Source: Varroa destructor
Lineage: Eukaryota > Arthropoda > Arachnida > Mesostigmata > Varroidae
Direction of reading: 5' to 3'
Assembly: GCF_002443255.2 (NCBI RefSeq)
Contig: NW_019211456.1
Span: forward strand, 29,323,341-29,387,340
DNA length: 64,000 nucleotides
Below, piece by piece: positions 50,101-61,869 of this stretch; the first letter of the stretch is position 1, and every line of letters starts with the position of its first letter. The notes under the pieces are model-generated. The model saw only the letters and a list, made by a program, of their open reading frames with translations. It was not told the DNA's origin and made no database searches. Made by a program: the position numbers and the translations under genes.

Positions 50101-53100
50101 AATATTTAAGAGTGAAACTTGAGTATGTTACTTACATATGTTTAGTTGGACGCCTATTAATGTTTAGTGTACATAAAGTTGTAACGTAAAGTATATAAGG
50201 TTGCAAAAACGGCATGGAAAGCGGCATCAAAATGATCGCTCGTTGTCGGAAAAAATCACATTCGACATGAACTCAGACGAGCTTCATCCATTAGGTAGTA
50301 TCCTTTAAATGGGTCAGATTAATCAATTGATCTTAAAGAATAAAATTAAAGCTGAGTACATCCTACGATGACTATAATATATAATAGAATTGAATAATAG
50401 TTTTTCTTTAGATACTTTTAGTTTCATTTGTCCTTTAAGCAAAGCTAAGCATTGCGATTCCGGTACAGAGAAACTGATGAATTCAAATGGTCGTGACCTA
50501 CGGCGCGCGCTGTTTGCCCTGAAGCAAGTGTTCCAGGATGATAAGGACCTGGTGCACGCGTTTGTTGAAAACCGAGGACTGGACGTTCTCGTTAAGATTG
50601 GCCAGAATTCTGACCACAATTATCAGAACTATATCCTTAGAGGTATGTGAAGTTAATACCAAAACTGAAAGTTACTCATCAGAAATAACTAAATCAGCAG
50701 TATAATAACTAAGCGTCGTTCGCTTGAAGAATTTCTACCTAAGTTATCTTGTCTGCAAAGAGTCCATCAAGAGCTCAACACTCTAAATCACGATATTGTT
50801 CGATATATCATACATGCCGTGTGTTCAAAATAAATGAAATTCTCAGTCTCAATGTAACTGAATTAATGCATCTACTTCTTTGCCTTACAATGGTAAATGG
50901 GTCTATTTGTCCTTTCTTTTCTCCTTGTGGTAGCTCTGGGGCAAATAATGCTTTACGTGGATGGTATGCACGGAGTAATTAGGCATAACCAGACAATTCA
51001 ATGGCTTTATCTTCTGACCCAGTCGAATGTAAGTACAGGATTTCTTGGCCAAAGCAACCAAGATGACTTCTTTTAGCACCTCATATACATTACAATATTC
51101 CGAGAATGCGTTCTGATCATATCTGAAGAGATAATTTTTTTTTTTTTTTTATCTCGGTTTACTTATATAAAGAAGTCTCAGCGTGAGTAGAGATTTGCAA
51201 GAAGCGTTAACGTAGCATAGATATAATCGACAATATAAATTGTCTTTGTGCTGCAAGTATACATCTAAGAAACGATGTTAGAAAAATAAGATCAGTAGAT
51301 ACCTTTAATAAGGGCACCGTTGATACTATTTGGCATTGATGAACCTACAAACTGTGAAGTTAGAATTATTGTAAAACTGACCCTGTGTTCCGATATAATT
51401 CTAAGTTTAAAGTTAAAAAAAATCATTGTGCGTCTTTCAATTGCAGTATCGATTGGTTGTGAAAGCTGCCCTCAAACTCCTTCTTGTTTTCTTCGAATAT
51501 ACAGATACCAACTGTTTACAGCTGTTGCGTGCGATGTACCGCGTGCAGCAGACGCATGGCCTAAAACCCTGGGCAAGTGTGATGAAGATCCTTTCGCAAA
51601 GGGATAACGCCGATATGGAGCTGCTTATCTTCGCAATGTCTCTCATTAATAAGGTAAACCGTAAGCCCCTGCCGTGTGACAGTTCAAAGTTGCCGAACTT
51701 CCACTTGAAAGTAAACTCACTATTGGTACATTTCGGTAAATACAACGCAATATTTTGTAAAATCATCTTTTCTATTATATAATTATACGTGTTGTGAAAT
51801 AGTTTAGCCTAAAGAAATGTAGCGGTTCCGGCCGCTCTGACCCGTGGATGAAGGTCCTGAAAATGTAGTAACGTTCCGCAGGGCACGTATACCCCGTTCA
51901 TTTGTTAATAATCCTTTTGTTGTGCGCAATTTGTATAAGTGCCTTGAGCATTGGCGCGAACCTGCTGTTTTCTAACAGCCCCCAGTACCAACTGCTCTGT
52001 TATTTATTTGCTCGTCATGTCATAGTAACTGACAGTAACCATGATTTTTACTAAATAGGAAAGGAAATAAATTACTGCAGATGGTAGCAGACCGTGTATT
52101 ACGTTACCTAATAGTTGCTTATCTGTGATGCTCACAGAACGAGTCGATATCTAGCAAAAGAGTCGACTGCTTCTCAAGACGAAGGGCGACCACCACAAAA
52201 TGTTATGGCCGCAGCTTTTTGCCCACAGTCTTAACTTGGAGCGAGTCTATACGCTTACCAGTGCCCCAGTGAAACTCGAGAGTGCTACATCGCCTGTTGG
52301 ATTTGTTTTCGAACAGGATAATTTTCTGTTCGATTATGGCCGGAACAAAATAGGATAGTGTTTTAGTTTAAAAAGAAAGATGAACTCCAACTAATTGAGT
52401 ATCCTATAGACTGCCGTAGAAGATTGCAGTTGTGCTTAACGGATGGTTCGAGACCTTCGTTAGCTTTCACTCTGGAGCCGAAGGGCATCGATTTGATGGA
52501 AGCGACGGATCCATTTGTACAGGTCTGAGGTTTGCAAGGGTACTAATCTTCTAATATTTAGGATTTGATATCGGCCGAGGAGTCTTCTATTAAAATGATG
52601 CACTCATTGGCAGCACTGTAACTCTTCCAAATCATTTAGTATACGGCCTGATAGACCACGCTATATGCAAAAAGCTCGTATTTGTTCCTGCATTGTCAAT
52701 TTGTTAATGCCAATAGTTATCAAAGTTCGACTTTTGGATATTTCTGCGACGAGTACAGCAGGTATATTACCAATGTAAATTTTCGTGCAAATATTGGAGA
52801 ATATATAACGCGGTTGTTGTGTGCTGTTCTAGACCTTGGACGGCGTTCCTGACCAGGACACCTATTACGATATAGTAGATTCTCTCGAAGAAATGGGAAT
52901 GGAGCGCGTTGTGCAATTCTACTTGTCAAAACAGGGTGTTGACAACGAGCTTTTACAGCAGCTGCAACTTTACGAAAACATTCTGAGACTAGAAGATGGA
53001 ATCACGACACCTAACACAAAGGTTCCGGCCTGCGTCAGGTTAGTGCCTACGAAGTGTTTCATCTCTATTGGGATTAGAGTTATGATGTTATCTATTAAAC

Positions 53101-56100
53101 AAAATAACAAGTATGTACTTGTAAGTGAAAACAAATACCTATCTAAGATATCACGCGTATTATACATAAGTGTATTGATGTGCTCATCCTAAGGGTACCA
53201 GTAGCTGCGTGACATAAAAATTCTATAAATAACCCAAACGTTATACTTCTGCATATCTAACTCGAGCTAAAAAGATGGGACAAGTTGCTTAAAATAAGAA
53301 AAGTTATGTAGAAGCTCTTGGCAGTAAAACGCGTTTGAGCCTGATCGTTTTGGAGACGTCGTCATACATTGTTGGCCTCCCTGGAGCAGGCCTCGTGCTG
53401 TGTTTCAATAAATTTTGAGGTATTTAATTTAGGGATTAAAATGATACATTTTATACTATACAAATATATGCTAGTTACGCTAAGTACACGTTTCCTGTAT
53501 AACAAATAAATACATTTACACAAAAAGCATAAATCTATGTTTATAATCTTTGTTTCACACAAAACTCAAAATCGATTGCGGCTATCGATTAGTATCAGCA
53601 AAATGGGGAATCATAGAATTAATATATTTAAACGTCGAGTTTCTAAATATACTGAATCATCATTGTACTTCTTTTTACTGACTATAGAATTAATTCACAC
53701 GCACGTTGCAGAAACCGTAAGCAGAACCCCTCTCGAAAGAGCCGTCGACACAATCCGAACGATGGCCCTCCTACAAAAGTTAAGCCTTCCCCCCTCCTTC
53801 AAAATCTCATACGGTCGGTAGAAGATACGGCGTTCACTGATAATGATCTGACACCAGCAATGAGACGTTGGAAGGATGATCATAAGATGCGAGACTATCT
53901 CCGGGATGAAAACGATGAACCAATGGACATATGCGAACAGGGAGCGCAACCGTCAGCGAACGTTCGCCAGTTTAAGAATATTTTTGAACAAACGATTCAG
54001 GAGCAGGAAGCCGGCGATGCGCCCCTTAGACAAGAGGTTCCTCGGCGACAATTAATTGATCTTTCAGCACTTCATCACGCGCAAGAGAACATCCCCAAAA
54101 TACCCGAACATCAAGCCAGAAACCTTGCTTCAGCTGGATATCAACAGCAACAGGTAGCGGAGGCTTGGTGTTTACTTTTAGTATACAGTAGTATAACTTC
54201 TTTGTCATTTAAAGCTGTGCAAGCTTTATTTCTATATTTTAGGGAAAAAGGCAATAGACAAATGAGATAAAAGTCCTCAGAAAACACAATTTATATCCTA
54301 AAGAATATTTCGAAAGAAATTACAAATATTTAATTATTACATATATCCGTGTATCGGAGTTTAGCAAGCGCTTGCAGAGAAGCTATCCAGCTACCCGCCG
54401 ATGCGACCACCAACATCGCTTGATGCGCCCGTTATCCCTTCCCGTCAGCCTCCGTACGCAGCTTCTCAGCCAAGCTTCAGACAACGGCCTCCTCCTATTA
54501 GCCTAGGAAAAGTTCCACCACCCAATCGTAACCAGTTCTCTAATAACCTACAGAAGTTTAACTGCTTTGAAAAAGACAGCATTCTGCAGGATATGCTCTG
54601 GAAATCCGGAAGCCCGGTGCAATGGCAAGACTTCATCAAGTCCGTCAGGAGGCCTCTATTTATTAATGACTTCGACTTCACAGACCTCAGCGAAGACGAT
54701 GACGTAACAGTGCTTAACGAGGACGGGGTTCCCTTCGCTGTAAGTGGATCCACTCCACCTCCTCCACCGCCGATGGAAGGTTTGGACGGGCCACCGCCAC
54801 CACCATTTGGCGTTGGTTTTGGCGGACCTCCTCCCCCGCCACCACCACCCGGAGCTCCTCCGACTTTTCCTCCACCGTTTGGCGCACGAGCACCTTCACA
54901 GGCTCTATTCGAAGCGCCTCCATTCGGAGCCACGGGGCCCCGTAAAACTACCCCGCCTTTTCTTCAACAAAAGCAACACTCCTCAAGCCAACTTCCATGG
55001 GCTTCTAGCAAGTAAGTAAATTGCTAGTTTTCACTTTTCCACCTTAGTTGTAAGGTGTTCTCAATAAAAGTATTATATAAAAATTATATTATATAAAACA
55101 AGTACATTATATAAAAAAAGAAAAAGTTTAGGGTTTGCTACAGCTGTACCGTCGATGTGCCAAAAATACGGTGTCGGAGATTTTGTCAAGAAACACGCTA
55201 TGCGACATAACGAGCTAGATATAGTTGTGGAAACGACTGATGTACAATACTGGACTAAGGCTGTTAGTAACTACGATACAGCGAGCAAAAGATCGTACAA
55301 AGATTCAATGACAGAATTACAAAATGGTCATAGAAAGTAGCTTAATAAACTTAGTAGTTCATTACATTAACATAACTGTATGTATTTTACGCAAATGCAG
55401 TACGCTTAGACTAATTCTCTACTTATAGAATGTGACGTTTGCCACATTCTAATACTCACGAGCGTTTCGCTTATGAGCTTCCCTAATAAGAGAAGGCAAT
55501 TGTTCTTTGAAAACACGGCGTTTAAATGCTTCTTTGCGTTTTGACTATGCAAGATTGGTTCATCACCGCCGTTTCGGCTTTTTGTTTTAGTAAAGGTTAG
55601 TCGGAACGGGAATCCACCATTTTCCCCAGTTTAATTAGAATTGATTATATTTTAGTGATATTATAAAGCCGTAATAAAGTAGTCCTTGGCTGTCCTGCAG
55701 GAATGAACCCGGCGCACAGCCAACAATCCAGAAGAGTAAAAAAACAGTTAAGCTCTTCTGGAAGGAAATTAAAGAAGATCGAATGCTTCTAGCTCGTATT
55801 AAGAAGCAACATACGATATGGGATGAACTCTGTTCGGAAGAGATCGACACGGCCAAGCTAGAGGAGCTATTCGAAAACAAAGCCAAAGACCTTATGAAAC
55901 AGGTAAGGCATAAGCTTAAAATTAAATATTGTAATCAAAGCCGCAGAGTGTGAACCATTGATCTACCTGATGAATTACCACCGGAGTTCGGAGCGCCTCA
56001 CTGATAAATTGACTCATTTTTTTTTAAACTTGTGCTACGAAGAAGAAAAGATTACAAGATTCGATATGGGGAGTCACTTAGTTTTTAAATTGATCGAGCG

Positions 56101-57766
56101 AGTTATTTGCAAGAATGAGCCACACAACAGCCATAAGTGGGAAATAAAACGTTACGTGCCTCTTTGCCGACACAATACAAAAAAGTAGGCCCTTCATAAG
56201 ACTACAAATCTAATTAGCGCCTATTGGACTACAATCCGCCGTTATATCTGGAGTACCGTTATATCTGGATGCCGCTGTCTACTGTAGCATGAAGACTTGA
56301 CTCACTTACTCCATAACCATGACGGACTTCACAGATAATCCTTGTGAAAATGCGCTTCGTATATAATTTGTTAACTTGTCGATGAGTTGCGTTTTCAAGC
56401 CACAGGTTTGGCAGGGTTGAATGTCTATTTGCAAACTTTCCCATTTCAAAATACATAGATTTGCAAGCGGAGTTGGAGGTATTTTCTGTTGTTTTGGGGC
56501 CTATTTCCTTAGAGATTTCTAATTACGGCGTTACTTCACTTGCGTAAAACAATTGACGCGCCTGGAGCCTCGCTTTGCCAGGAAAAACACATCGTTTTTA
56601 TTGTAGCACGTCAGCTTACTACACTCCTGTTTCAAATACAGCTAATACGTATATTTGAGACGCGTCAGAGTAAATAACGGGTGTTAAGCGCATCTCACTG
56701 TGAACTGCTTTGTATCTGTTCTTACTACTACTGCTACGATATTTTGCAGAAACAAGAAGGTAAAAGGAATGAGATTACAGTATTAGATGCGAAACGATCG
56801 AATGCCATCAACATCGGCATGACAAAGTTACCAAATCCTCGGACGATCCGGGCGGCGATCCTAAAAATGGACTCCACAGTCATGAACCGGGAAGGCATCG
56901 AGAAAATCCTTACGACGATGATACCGTCGGCTGAGGAGATGAACAAAATCGTCGAGGCTCAAATGGCCAACCCAGAGGTGCCGCTTGGCAATGCCGAAAA
57001 CTTCCTACTGACGCTGTCGTCCATTACCGAGCTCGAGCCACGCCTCAGGTACATCTGTAGTATTCTTGTTATACACTATTACACAGCCAAGGCTCTCAGT
57101 GAACACCGTTTAACAATTAGCTAAACGTGGGCACATTTCGCTGAAACTCAACCCTTCTATATATAGACAACAAAATGAATCGGTTCTCTGAGCAGAGTTT
57201 AGGTTAGATCTGTTTTGTCAAGCCAGCTATTTCTGAGGTATATTAAACCAGCGTCTACGTGATACCTGGCAATAGTTCACGTAAAGCAGTTAGAATGATT
57301 TCGTGAAGATACGAGCAGGGAATCACACGCTCTTCTGTATAAATAGCATAACCTAATTGTAATCTGTGAGTCTAGTCGTAGTTGTCTGCATTCAGCTGAC
57401 GTAACCGCGAAGCGGTAATCACTTAATGTAAATTAATGTTAACTTGCAGATAGGGTAATAAACAAATGTTCACCATATTACATTGTGTGTTTTTCAGATT
57501 ATGGGCTTTCGTGCTGGACTACAACATATTAGAAAAAGAGGTAGCGGAACCACTTATGGATTTAAAACAAGCGATAGCCGAAATCGAAAGTAACAAAACA
57601 TTTAGAATTATTCTCTCGACGGTTCTTGCAATTGGAAACTTCCTCAATGGGTCGCCAGTGAAAGGCTTTCAGCTGGACTACCTTGCCAAGGTTTGTGTAC
57701 TCACCGTAATCAGTTATTATGATTACACTGATCGTTGCAGGAATAAATATGGCAAGGAACTATAAA

Positions 57767-57797
<31 letters not shown>

Positions 57798-60783
57798 TAT
57801 AAGTCGCCTTAAATATGGGTTTTTATAGATTCCAGAAGTTAAGGACACGATATACAAGCATAGTCTTCTATTTCACGTAGTGGAATTCGTGTCAGCACGA
57901 CATCCTAACTCAAGTGATCTCTACTCCGAGATGGCAGCAGTAACGCGCACCTCAAAAGTAAGTCAAACTTACAAACAAATTAATCAAAATATTGTCATGC
58001 ATGATTCCACCTGTTTTTCAACTGTGTCTAAATTTTAATATGATTTTTTTATGGAGATATTGTACAAAGCAATACACAAACAGATATGTACAAAATTGAA
58101 AGTGAAGCTAATACATCTGTGTAAGTTTTTCTTCATACAAGATTTTTGTATTATGAAAGGAATATTTCGGCCATTCAGCAATTGCACAAGCATTGTAGCA
58201 TACATTTGACAATTCAAAGATTTATTTATTTCTACCTAATTACTCAGAGTAAGGTAGAGTAGTGCGTGTGCCACGAGTTGGGCTACAAAGTATACATAAT
58301 TGAAGATTTTATCATGGCCGAAACTGCCTTATTTTCTTTCCAATAAATTAAAATGTTATCCGGTTTATCCTTAGAATGTTTAGAGATTGTCACATTAAAC
58401 TACATTAATTATTTTTCAAGTTAGGATAATAATAACAATTTTTTAAAATCCCGGTCATTTGGAAATCCATTTCGCTTGTCTTGGTCTTAATTCGAGTTCA
58501 ATATAAACCCATTAGATATTACATCGTCGGGATACCTGTTAAAAAAAGTGTACTCCTTAAGGAATCGATATGGCTAACCGCATATTCTAAGTGCACATTT
58601 TTCTCAAGGAAAAGTCTACGCTCACGCAATCCTAAGGGCAACCCATATAAAAAAAGGCTGGTTGAGATATATTATATATATACTAAGTAATTTTTAAGTT
58701 GTTAATTACTCGACGAAGTAAAATGGTCAAATAGTGTTTTGTAGCTTCTATTGCTTGCAATTTTCTACAGGTGGACTTCGAGGAAACGGCGAAAACGCTG
58801 AATAAGTTAGAAACAGATTGCAAGGCCTCGTGGGAACATTTGAAAGCTGTAGCGAAGCATGATGGTCAACAGAGTCTTGATATGATTGCCTCGTTTCTCT
58901 CCGACAGCGCTGAGCGTATCACAGTCCTTGGCGTCATCTATAAAAGGGTTATTAACAGGTATTAAATAAGATGGATACTTTTAAAATACACATAATTAGA
59001 CGAGCCGAGTAAGAAACGACATTGGTCCAAACTATTTAATACGCCTATCACCAGCGAATATTTTTCATAGTTTTAACTTTGAGTACTGGCTTACTTAAAC
59101 ACAGTATGTAATTTACTTTAGGCAAGCAGTACTTCTTTCAAAAATTAACCAAGCAAAAGGCCCCCATCATCAATTCTCTATACGGTGCACATTTGTTTCA
59201 TTAATGATCTTGTCTTGAAATTGTTCGTAGAAGTTGTATAATTTGCGGCCTCTTAAAAATCCTTGGCATCGCAGAATCTAATTTTACAATATGGAAGCAG
59301 CACATATAGCAATAATTAGCATAGTACGCCATCTATGGTTGATTGACAAGTGGCTTCAGTCACTTTTTACTTTAATGTCATTATATTTTTTGTTGCTTTC
59401 CAGGTTTCACAAACTGATGGTATTTTTTGGTCATCCGCTCTATACGATTAAGGATGCTAAACCGCACGCCATCTGCAAGATCGTCTCAGAATTCGCACTT
59501 GAGTATCGTACAACTCGCGAAAAGATTCGTGAACAGAATGAGAAAAAACGCAGAGAGGCTGAACGGGCAAACAGAATCAGCAGACGAAGTGTTGATTCGG
59601 TATGGAAGTGGAGAATTTTATTGTTTTTATATTCTCTGGGTTAAATGAAGAAGTGAAACAGACTATTAGCTAATGTATATCTAAAAAATTCAAGAAGGAT
59701 GCAGCATGTTTAAAGAAGAGTATCTAAATGATAAAATTATCGAAGAGGTTTAATACTCTAAAATTGTCATGTCCTGACGAGAAACTATGGTCTATTATTC
59801 TGACGGAAAAAAGGGTTGCAATGTTATCATGCGAATTTCTGTTGTGCGTGTTTTTCAGCGCGGAGCAACTCCTGAACGTGCAAGCACGCTACCGCGAGGG
59901 GTAAGAGGCGGCTCGGTGAAATCAGAGCGCGAACTCACCCGACTTTTGTCTAATGGTTACTCGTCAGATGCCTCTGATGGTGACTACCGCAATTGGGGAT
60001 CTCTTGGCAGACGAAGTCGAGCTGGATCTGTCAATCAAATGTCTAGGCACAATTCCATCAAGGAAGGTTAGTATGAAAGTATTTCGGGTTTAGACGACCG
60101 TATAAATTAACATACCTGCGCGAAAAAAGCAAACATACCTTCTTATATTCCTGGTCAGCATATATCCTAACTTTCACTTCACTCACTAAAGAACTAAATT
60201 CTTTGGATAATTTGAAAATCCATACTTTTTCTATAACTTAATCTCGCTCGTGATATCTAGTCGATAAACGTAGGGTCTTGCAAATCAACATATGCAAAGT
60301 TTGGTGGTTAATGATTTCTCTACACGAATGGTACATGATTTTATATACTATTAGGACGGATCTTTTCACATGATTATCACAACATTCTCATCATAGGGGA
60401 GTACATGTCGGGCGCGGATGGTGACGAGCTTATCGAGACTTTAATACGAACTGCGTCACAGGCCCCGTCGCAGCGCAGTCTCGAAAAACAGAGAAGGGTA
60501 GGAGCTGGCGAGAGACGATCACGTAAGTTTTATTCCACCAACGCTGCGAGCTATTTTACGCCGTAGCACCGCCCCAATAGAATCCCTATTCAAAGCATAT
60601 GGCGAACACGATATTTCATCGTTTTAAAATTGGATTCCAAATAGGTATCACGTGGCGCATTTAACCTGTTACCGTCTGTTTGTCTGCCTGGTTAATTTTG
60701 ATTGGTTTTCAGTTCGACGAGCCCTTCAGGGAGGTGATCTCTGTCGTGAAGAGCGAAGGAATTGCCCCTACATGTCTTCTTAG
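45929..60783 (+). CDS. FHOD: FHOD-family formin (formin homology 2 domain-containing), complete, 18 exons
   Basis: Nucleates, bundles or elongates actin filaments; FHOD proteins act in stress fibres, sarcomeres and cell migration. Exons reconstructed by homology and splice phase: 45929-46096, 46463-46572, 47013-47071, 50469-50642, 50934-51028, 51447-51653, 52833-53038, 53712-54153, 54365-55011, 55701-55902, 56750-57048, 57498-57690, 57829-57957, 58771-58958, 59404-59599, 59859-60066, 60397-60522, 60713-60783. They total 3720 bases and 1239 residues, the family's usual size; all junctions are GT-AG and phases agree throughout. FHOD hallmarks are [11 protein letters not shown] at residue 5, [12 protein letters not shown] near 171-182, [11 protein letters not shown] near 590, the Pro-rich FH1 at 618-659, [10 protein letters not shown] at 716, KRSNAINIG in the FH2, and a DAD-type basic tail. 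The ATG at 45929 fits the N-terminus of homologs. An alternative last exon lies at 61029-61126. Confidence 0.96.
47138..47178. repeat. (AT)20 microsatellite
   Basis: A 41-base AT repeat beginning about 65 bases after the intron 3 donor of the formin. Confidence 0.95.
49213..49250. repeat. Inverted repeat with very short loop
   Basis: Perfect 11-base arms TAAGCGATGCC (49213-49223) and GGCATCGCTTA (49240-49250) flank TATATATGTATATATG. The flanked segment continues the pairing as A-T pairs plus one wobble pair, so the transcript could form a hairpin of about 18 base pairs with almost no loop. It lies inside formin intron 3. It could be a small palindromic element or chance; the arms are too short for a typical miRNA precursor. 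Confidence 0.7.
51135..51150. repeat. Poly-T tract in formin intron 5
   Basis: Sixteen consecutive T between exons 5 and 6, about 300 bases from the next acceptor, so unlikely to be its polypyrimidine tract. Confidence 0.9.
53712..55011 (+). other. FHOD: Formin exons 8-9: linker and proline-rich FH1
   Basis: Exon 8 (53712-54153) starts with one base completing an Arg codon. It encodes a basic, poorly conserved stretch followed by helical sequence ([14 protein letters not shown]...FEQTIQEQE). Exon 9 (54365-55011) opens with CAAGCGCTT, encodes the FHOD-specific acidic block [13 protein letters not shown] at about 589-601, then the FH1 at residues 618-659 with proline runs of six, five and eight. 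FH1 binds profilin-actin and delivers it to the FH2. Exon 9 ends in phase 2 at GTAAGT. Both exons, their intron and exon 7 were copied into the broken duplicate at 62.3-64 kb. Confidence 0.92.
55132..55340 (+). other. Unexplained open frame in formin intron 9
   Basis: A 61-codon ATG frame (55155-55340) in the intron, with charged, non-AT-biased composition (for example [20 protein letters not shown]). It is preceded by acceptor-like TTTAG and CTACAG and ends with TAG. Splicing from exon 9 (phase 2) into either acceptor would use another frame, so it is not a regular formin exon. It could be a nested small ORF or a gene fragment. Confidence 0.2.
55701..59599 (+). other. FHOD: Formin exons 10-15: FH2 domain
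   Basis: Residues about 715-1100. The FH2 forms a dimeric ring that caps and elongates actin barbed ends. Exon 10 starts the domain at [11 protein letters not shown] and contains [11 protein letters not shown]. Exon 11 carries [12 protein letters not shown], the FHOD version of the actin-contacting block with its key Ile, and [15 protein letters not shown]. Exon 12 carries [10 protein letters not shown], the [13 protein letters not shown] block and GFQLDYLAK. Exon 13 carries [18 protein letters not shown] and DLYSEMAAV. Exon 14 starts [10 protein letters not shown]. Exon 15 covers [30 protein letters not shown] and a basic coiled tail. All exons are in phase (0, 2, 0, 0, 2, 0) with no missing block. 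Confidence 0.96.
57775..57801. repeat. (AT)n microsatellite after an A tract in formin intron 12
   Basis: About 27 bases of AT repeat following eleven A, ending only 27 bases before the exon 13 acceptor at 57827-57828. Length changes here could affect the branch-point region of that intron. Confidence 0.93.
59859..60783 (+). other. FHOD: Formin exons 16-18a: C-terminal tail and DAD
   Basis: Exon 16 (59859-60066) encodes a Ser/Arg-rich tail (for example [20 protein letters not shown]). Exon 17 (60397-60522) starts the diaphanous autoregulatory domain with [15 protein letters not shown], where acidic and hydrophobic residues would pack on the DID. It ends ERRS in phase 1. Exon 18a (60713-60783) completes it with [10 protein letters not shown], matching the basic SLRR segment of vertebrate FHOD DADs, and stops 15 residues later. 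An ATTAAA at 60825-60830 can serve as poly(A) signal. In the family, ROCK phosphorylation of Ser/Thr in this tail releases autoinhibition; which sites apply here is not visible. Confidence 0.9.
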
Positions 60784-60824
60784 ACTAGAGTAGCTAAATT
60801 TATATGAAGCATAGGAGATTATTT

Positions 60825-60830
60825 ATTAAA
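60825..60830 (+). terminator. Poly(A) signal variant after exon 18a
   Basis: ATTAAA, the commonest variant signal, 42 bases after the exon 18a stop. Confidence 0.4.
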
Positions 60831-61028
60831 GAAACGGTGATGTTGTTATAGCTAACGGCCATAGCAGTTAGGCGATCGTTACTGCAGATTATCCTGCCGA
60901 TGAGTCCCCGACCCAATGAGTAGATTTGTTGTCAAGATAGTGTCGTTGATAGTGTACAATGAATCCTTATAGTTGCAACATATATGAAGACGACGTTTAA
61001 TGTTATATATGCCGACTTTCTATGCCAG

Positions 61029-61126
61029 ATTCAGTAGAATCCGATTCTGTTGACTCAAGAGATCTGGTGTCCGATGATTCGAAATCTCGGACCTTTCGTT
61101 TCGATGAGGTGGTTGTGGTTGTTTAA
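61029..61126 (+). CDS. FHOD: Alternative terminal exon 18b of the formin
   Basis: Preceded by CTATGCCAG, this exon accepts the phase-1 end of exon 17 and reads HSVESDSVDSRDLVS...FRFDEVVVVV to a TAA at 61124-61126 (product 1248 aa). A second option uses a GAG/GTGATC donor inside exon 18a (end 60733), also phase 1. That keeps LRRALQG and then continues DSVESDSV (product 1255 aa). An AATAAA at 61301-61306 follows. The acidic Ser/Asp-rich start and pentavaline C-terminus (VVVVV, PDZ-ligand-like) look coded rather than random. Evidence is phase and codon sense only. Confidence 0.6.
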
Positions 61127-61300
61127 TTAATCTTACTCTTTGTACATTGTCTAGATCCAACTGGTGTCTGACAACAAATTGGAATTGCGTACGAACTGTT
61201 GCGTATGGCTATTACTGTCATAGATTTTTATTAATATTATCGTTTTCACTTGCGACAATAAGCCAACTACACATGCAGAATTTATAAATTAATGGGTTAT

Positions 61301-61306
61301 AATAAA
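61301..61306 (+). terminator. Poly(A) signal after exon 18b
   Basis: Canonical AATAAA about 175 bases after the exon 18b stop, consistent with exon 18b being a true last exon. Confidence 0.5.
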
Positions 61307-61869
61307 AGAAAGAAGTAATTCAAAAATGGGTTAACTAAACGTCGTGGTCATTATTTCAAAATCGACTAGATATTTTTCCGAGAATTGTCGCTGGCTCGAG
61401 CAAAGGACAAAGCAAACAGGAAGTTAGGTCAAAGAAGCCTAAGCTAGCATGGTGAAATGAAAATGGTGCAGCTAAATACGTAGACTAATTGTTGCCATTC
61501 AAGATGTCGCATAAAATTTAAATAGGTACAGGCAGTTTTGAGTTCCATACTGCGGGTCCATCCGAAAACGCTGTTTGAAAAAATGTCCATTATGAGCTTA
61601 GAGGTAGACGCTACATGAATTAAAAGTTCTAGTTCAAGAAGGTTAGAGCCACGTGCATCATTGCCTGAGCTCTATTGTAAGCAAGGACGCATTGTAATAA
61701 ATTTATAATAAGTACTTTGGTAGAAATGAATCCATCTTTCGCTGGAAAATATATGTGGTATTGTAGGCTTATCTTGCAACACTCCTCACATCCGCTGAAA
61801 GTGACATGCACTTACCATTACGCTTAGTGCCTGATGGTTTAAAAGTAAAAACATAGACTAAAAAGTTTA
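61307..61869. other. Intergenic between formin and tRNA-Thr
   Basis: About 560 bases of AT-rich DNA with no exon or RNA gene recognised. Its right end holds the T-run terminator of the minus-strand tRNA-Thr (five A on the plus strand at about 61860-61864). Confidence 0.55.

Larger units (their letters stand above)
47072..50468 (+). other. Formin intron 3 (3.4 kb)
   Basis: The longest intron of the gene, with a GTAAGT donor and a GGTACAG acceptor. It contains a TA microsatellite (47138-47178), a strong hairpin-forming palindrome (49213-49250) and a moderately open stretch at 49830-50109 that might hide an alternative first exon, though I found no conserved peptide there. Confidence 0.75.
45929..53038 (+). 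other. FHOD: Formin exons 1-7: GTPase-binding domain and FH3/DID
   Basis: Residues 1-340. Exons 1-3 (to about residue 112) encode the ubiquitin-like GTPase-binding domain of FHOD proteins, including the small 59-base exon 3 (47013-47071) encoding [15 protein letters not shown]. Exons 4-7 encode the armadillo-type FH3/[74 protein letters not shown] and [19 protein letters not shown] all match vertebrate FHOD blocks. Exon junction phases are 0, 2, 1, 1, 0, 0 and 2. In the family this region binds Rac-type GTPases and folds back onto the C-terminal DAD to keep the protein inactive. Confidence 0.95.

Noticed and set aside
49849..50109. 86-codon frame in formin intron 3 as an alternative first exon
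   Set aside because: Opens with GTG, no donor in a compatible phase, and no conserved FHOD peptide.
53537..53821. 94-codon plus frame ending [12 protein letters not shown]
   Set aside because: It overlaps the start of formin exon 8 in a different frame; the splice-phase-correct frame encodes the formin.
54466..54933. 155-codon Gly-rich frame on the minus strand
   Set aside because: It is the antisense of the proline-rich FH1 exon; CC-rich codons read as Gly on the other strand.
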